Positions 6,768 to 8,104 of a stretch of DNA of 8,104 bases are shown piece by piece (within the stretch, counting starts at the first letter, position 1; each line of letters begins with the position of its first letter). Origin of the DNA: Planctomycetota bacterium (GTDB lineage Bacteria > Planctomycetota > J058 > J103); NCBI GenBank assembly GCA_003694875.1, contig RFJN01000023.1:1-8104 (forward strand), read 5' to 3'. The translations under genes and the position numbers were made by a program. The notes beneath the pieces are model-generated. The model was not told the DNA's origin and did no database searches. It was given only the letters and a program-made list of their open reading frames with translations.

Positions 6768-7034
6768 AGCTTCGCACGCGCGTTCTCGCCTGCCCACGCC
6801 CCCGAACCGCCGACGCATGGCGAGCACCCCGAGCGCGCCCGCCGCGAGCAGTGCGAGCGGGGCCGGCTCCGGCACCTCGGTCGAACCGAGCGGCCCGAGC
6901 TCCTGCGGGAAGCTCGCGGCGGTCAGCGAGACGTCGAGCAACGGGGCGGCCCCCTGGTCCCAGTCGGTCAGGATCACCCAGTCGCGCACGACCGCGTGCG
7001 CGAACCGGACGCCCGTGCCGTTCCATACCGGGGG
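6759..7034 (-). pseudogene. C-terminal part of the second PEP-CTERM protein, out of frame with its N-terminal part
   Basis: This frame carries the missing end of the upstream neighbour: PPVWNGTGVRFAHAVVRDW, then LTDWDQ, a Leu/Ser-rich linker, EVPEP, a hydrophobic helix (LALLAAGALGVLAM), the arginine cluster RRR and a further basic tail ending ACEAAP. The parts line up with those of the intact paralogue (FSGAEVVDWIWSDQ, VPEP, helix, Arg run). It has no signal peptide or ribosome site of its own, so it is not a separate gene. Adding one C to the minus-strand C5 run (7030-7034) joins it to the frame above and restores a 323-residue protein. The basic tail after RRR is longer than is usual for PEP-CTERM proteins. 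Confidence 0.8.
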
Positions 7035-7729
7035 CCGACCGTGATGCGCATGAGACCGACGCCCACGTTGCCCGCCGGTCCGTCGAAGCGGAACGCTGCG
7101 GTGATGGTCACGGGGTCGGTGGCGCTCGCCGACGGCGGAGACGAGAAGAAGGTGCCCGAACTCGTCGGTGTCCAGCGGCAGCGGAAATCTCCGCCGGTGT
7201 CCGAGCGCGGGACCGCGGCCATGGCGAACAGCGCGCGGTCCGCCGCTCCCACGTAGGCGCTGGCCGGCCCCGGTGGCAGCCCCACGGAGATGCCGGCGCT
7301 CGTGTCCGGCCCACTCGCCGCGACGAAGCGGGTTGCGCCGAACGACCAGCTCGAGGAGAGCGAGGCCGGGCGGCGGCGAAAGCGGTCGCCGCTCGAGGTG
7401 CCGGGCCGGCCGGACACGACGTCGAGGCGATAGCGGTCCCCGCTGCTCGTTGCGGTGAACGAACGATGGCGCAGCGTGAAGTCGATCTGCCCGTCCGAAT
7501 CGACGTCCAGCCCCACCCCCGCGGGGTCGATCTCGGTGTCGCGCACCCCGCTCCAGTAAATCGAGTACAGCGACGATGGAGGTGTCGTGATGTCGATGAG
7601 CGTCGCCGCGTGCGCCGCGCCTCCTGCGCTTGCGAGTGCGACACCGCCCGCGGTGACCATGCGCACGTACTGCCGGACGCGATCCCGCACCCTTGTCGCG
7701 TCCCCTTGTTTCGGCTTCGTCTCCAACAC
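6974..7729 (-). CDS. PEP-CTERM protein, second paralogue, N-terminal part (truncated by frameshift)
   Basis: As read, this gives 251 residues; the genuine family sequence ends near residue 232, and the last 19 residues (after VGP) are out of frame. Start: GTG at 7729 with GGAG six bases upstream. Seen: a basic N-region with RVRDRVRQYVR, a hydrophobic stretch (about 25-38), cleavage after AHA (39-41), the loop LDVDSDGQIDF (74-84) with the D-x-D-x-D-G-x-x-D pattern, and AAFRFDGPAG leading to GLMRITV (211-231). These match the order and spacing of the gene at 5320-6252, so the two are paralogues at low identity. Function is unknown; export by Sec and calcium binding are inferences. Translated as it stands, the product would be exported without a sorting tail. 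The break may be an assembly error, a recent mutation or a slippage site. Confidence 0.78.
   Translation of the reverse strand: MLETKPKQGDATRVRDRVRQYVRMVTAGGVALASAGGAAHAATLIDITTPPSSLYSIYWSGVRDTEIDPAGVGLDVDSDGQIDFTLRHRSFTATSSGDRYRLDVVSGRPGTSSGDRFRRRPASLSSSWSFGATRFVAASGPDTSAGISVGLPPGPASAYVGAADRALFAMAAVPRSDTGGDFRCRWTPTSSGTFFSSPPSASATDPVTITAAFRFDGPAGNVGVGLMRITVGPRYGTARASGSRTRSCATG
7030..7034. other. Frameshift point: G5 run (C5 on the coding strand)
   Basis: On the minus strand the coding sequence reads GTC GGC CCC CGG TAT. With one more C it would read GTC GGC CCC CCG GTA TGG, giving V-G-P-P-V-W and continuing straight into the sorting tail. The homology of both flanks with the intact paralogue places the break within a few bases of this run. 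Confidence 0.75.
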
Positions 7730-7747
7730 GGCGTTCTCCGGCTCTCG

Positions 7748-7768
7748 ACCCCGCGCGGTCTGCGGGGT
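7748..7768 (-). promoter_or_regulatory. Stem-loop in the leader of the frameshifted PEP-CTERM gene
   Basis: ACCCCGC (7748-7754) and GCGGGGT (7762-7768) pair perfectly over 7 bases around a seven-base loop, 19 bases upstream of the GTG start and just ahead of the ribosome site. It might affect translation or message stability. It does not resemble a riboswitch that I know. Confidence 0.3.
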
Positions 7769-7801
7769 GACACACAGGAGAAGCCGCCGGGGGCCGGGTG
7801 C

Positions 7802-7817
7802 ATCACAAGATCACAAG
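7802..7817. repeat. Tandem octamer ATCACAAG x2 upstream of the second PEP-CTERM gene
   Basis: ATCACAAG is repeated exactly, head to tail, at 7802-7809 and 7810-7817, 73-88 bases upstream of the GTG at 7729. It reads CTTGTGAT twice on the coding strand and stands out as an AT-richer patch in GC-rich DNA. It is placed where an activator site or promoter would be expected, but no matching -10 box is clear. Confidence 0.35.
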
Positions 7818-7908
7818 AAACTCGCGTGAGCTGCGAAGGCGCGAACCGAACGCGGGCGCGGCGCGACGCACCGCAGGGACCGCGACCGCGGCACGGCCGG
7901 GTCCCCCA

Positions 7909-7936
7909 GGCCCGCCGGGATCACGGGCGGCGGGCC
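7909..7936. terminator. Hairpin enclosing the stop codon of the methyltransferase-like gene
   Basis: GGCCCGCCG (7909-7917) and CGGCGGGCC (7928-7936) form a perfect 9-base stem with a ten-base loop, and the TGA stop (7921-7923) lies in the loop. There is no T-tract on the minus strand after it. It probably marks the 3' end of the transcript. Confidence 0.45.
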
Positions 7937-8104
7937 AGGATCGCCTGCAGGATGCGGCCGCGCTCGTCCGGGCCGGTGTGCTCGCACACGACCTCGAGGC
8001 CCGCCAACCGACGGCGCAGCTCGCCCGGCTCGAGCACCAGCCGCGCGCGTCGCGGGCGTCCGCTGCGCTCGCGCTCGGTGCGGTCGAAGGTGCGCACGCA
8101 CGCG
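7921..8104 (-). CDS. C-terminal end of a probable class I SAM-dependent methyltransferase (5' part outside window)
   Basis: Only the last 60 residues are present, beginning ACVRTFDRTE and ending RILQAILARRP. The segment RLVLEPGELRRRLAGLEVV followed by an EH-x-G-P-D-E-R-G-R stretch and a final ILARR resembles the end of small class I methyltransferases of the type annotated as tellurite-resistance or UbiE-like, where an LEPGEL strand-helix element and an ExxGR...RR ending are common. The SAM-binding motifs would lie upstream, outside the window, so the substrate cannot be told. Base composition by codon position fits this frame; the overlapping frame of 7811-8101 does not look like a protein. 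The gene precedes the frameshifted PEP-CTERM gene by about 190 bases and is probably a separate transcript. Confidence 0.6.
   Translation of the reverse strand, partial: ACVRTFDRTERERSGRPRRARLVLEPGELRRRLAGLEVVCEHTGPDERGRILQAILARRP

Noticed and set aside
7802..7830. CRP/FNR-type palindromic site at the TGTGA sequences
   Set aside because: The two TGTGA-like units are direct, not inverted, repeats, so they do not form the TGTGA-N6-TCACA palindrome.
7811..8101. A 96-codon minus-strand frame at the right edge
   Set aside because: Its product is Arg/Pro/Ala-rich without motifs, and it overlaps the methyltransferase-like ending, which reads sensibly in the neighbouring frame.

Overview
The window is very GC-rich DNA in which every supportable gene lies on the minus strand. 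From right to left, which is the direction of transcription, it holds: the end of a probable SAM-dependent methyltransferase (cut by the right edge), a PEP-CTERM exported protein interrupted by a frameshift, a second intact PEP-CTERM exported protein, a small flavodoxin-type FMN protein, topoisomerase IV subunit A (parC), and most of topoisomerase IV subunit B (parE, cut by the left edge).

Organism: PEP-CTERM tails imply a Gram-negative bacterium with an exosortase sorting system. The ParC and ParE sequences (Gln at the quinolone-contact position, a PGMYIGGTD stretch in ParE, and absence of a GyrA box in the first C-terminal blade) resemble the topoisomerase IV of alphaproteobacteria and some former deltaproteobacteria/Myxococcota. 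A high-GC environmental proteobacterium or myxococcote fits, but the window alone does not settle the phylum.

Layout: 1-3864 is a parC-parE operon with an 11-base overlap and a plausible promoter just upstream of parC. 3865-4601 is a gene-free stretch of about 740 bases that carries an imperfect inverted repeat (3985-4249, possibly a small foldback or REP-pair element) and several short perfect hairpins. 4602-5195 is the flavodoxin-like gene. 5320-6252 and 6759-7729 are two divergent paralogues that share signal peptide, a DxDxDGxxDF calcium-loop-like motif, a FRF...MRI core, a DW-containing segment and a PEP-CTERM tail. About 500 gene-free bases (6253-6758) separate them. 7921-8104 is the methyltransferase end.

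How it fits together: ParC and ParE form the decatenating topoisomerase IV heterotetramer and are probably translated in a coupled way. The PEP-CTERM pair would be exported and processed by an exosortase encoded elsewhere. No sorting, glycosyltransferase or polysaccharide genes are present here. The strongest unusual signals are the single-base frameshift that separates the second exported protein from its sorting tail, the paralogous pair itself, the inverted-repeat element upstream of parC, and the GC hairpins at the 3' ends of three successive genes, two of which enclose the stop codon.
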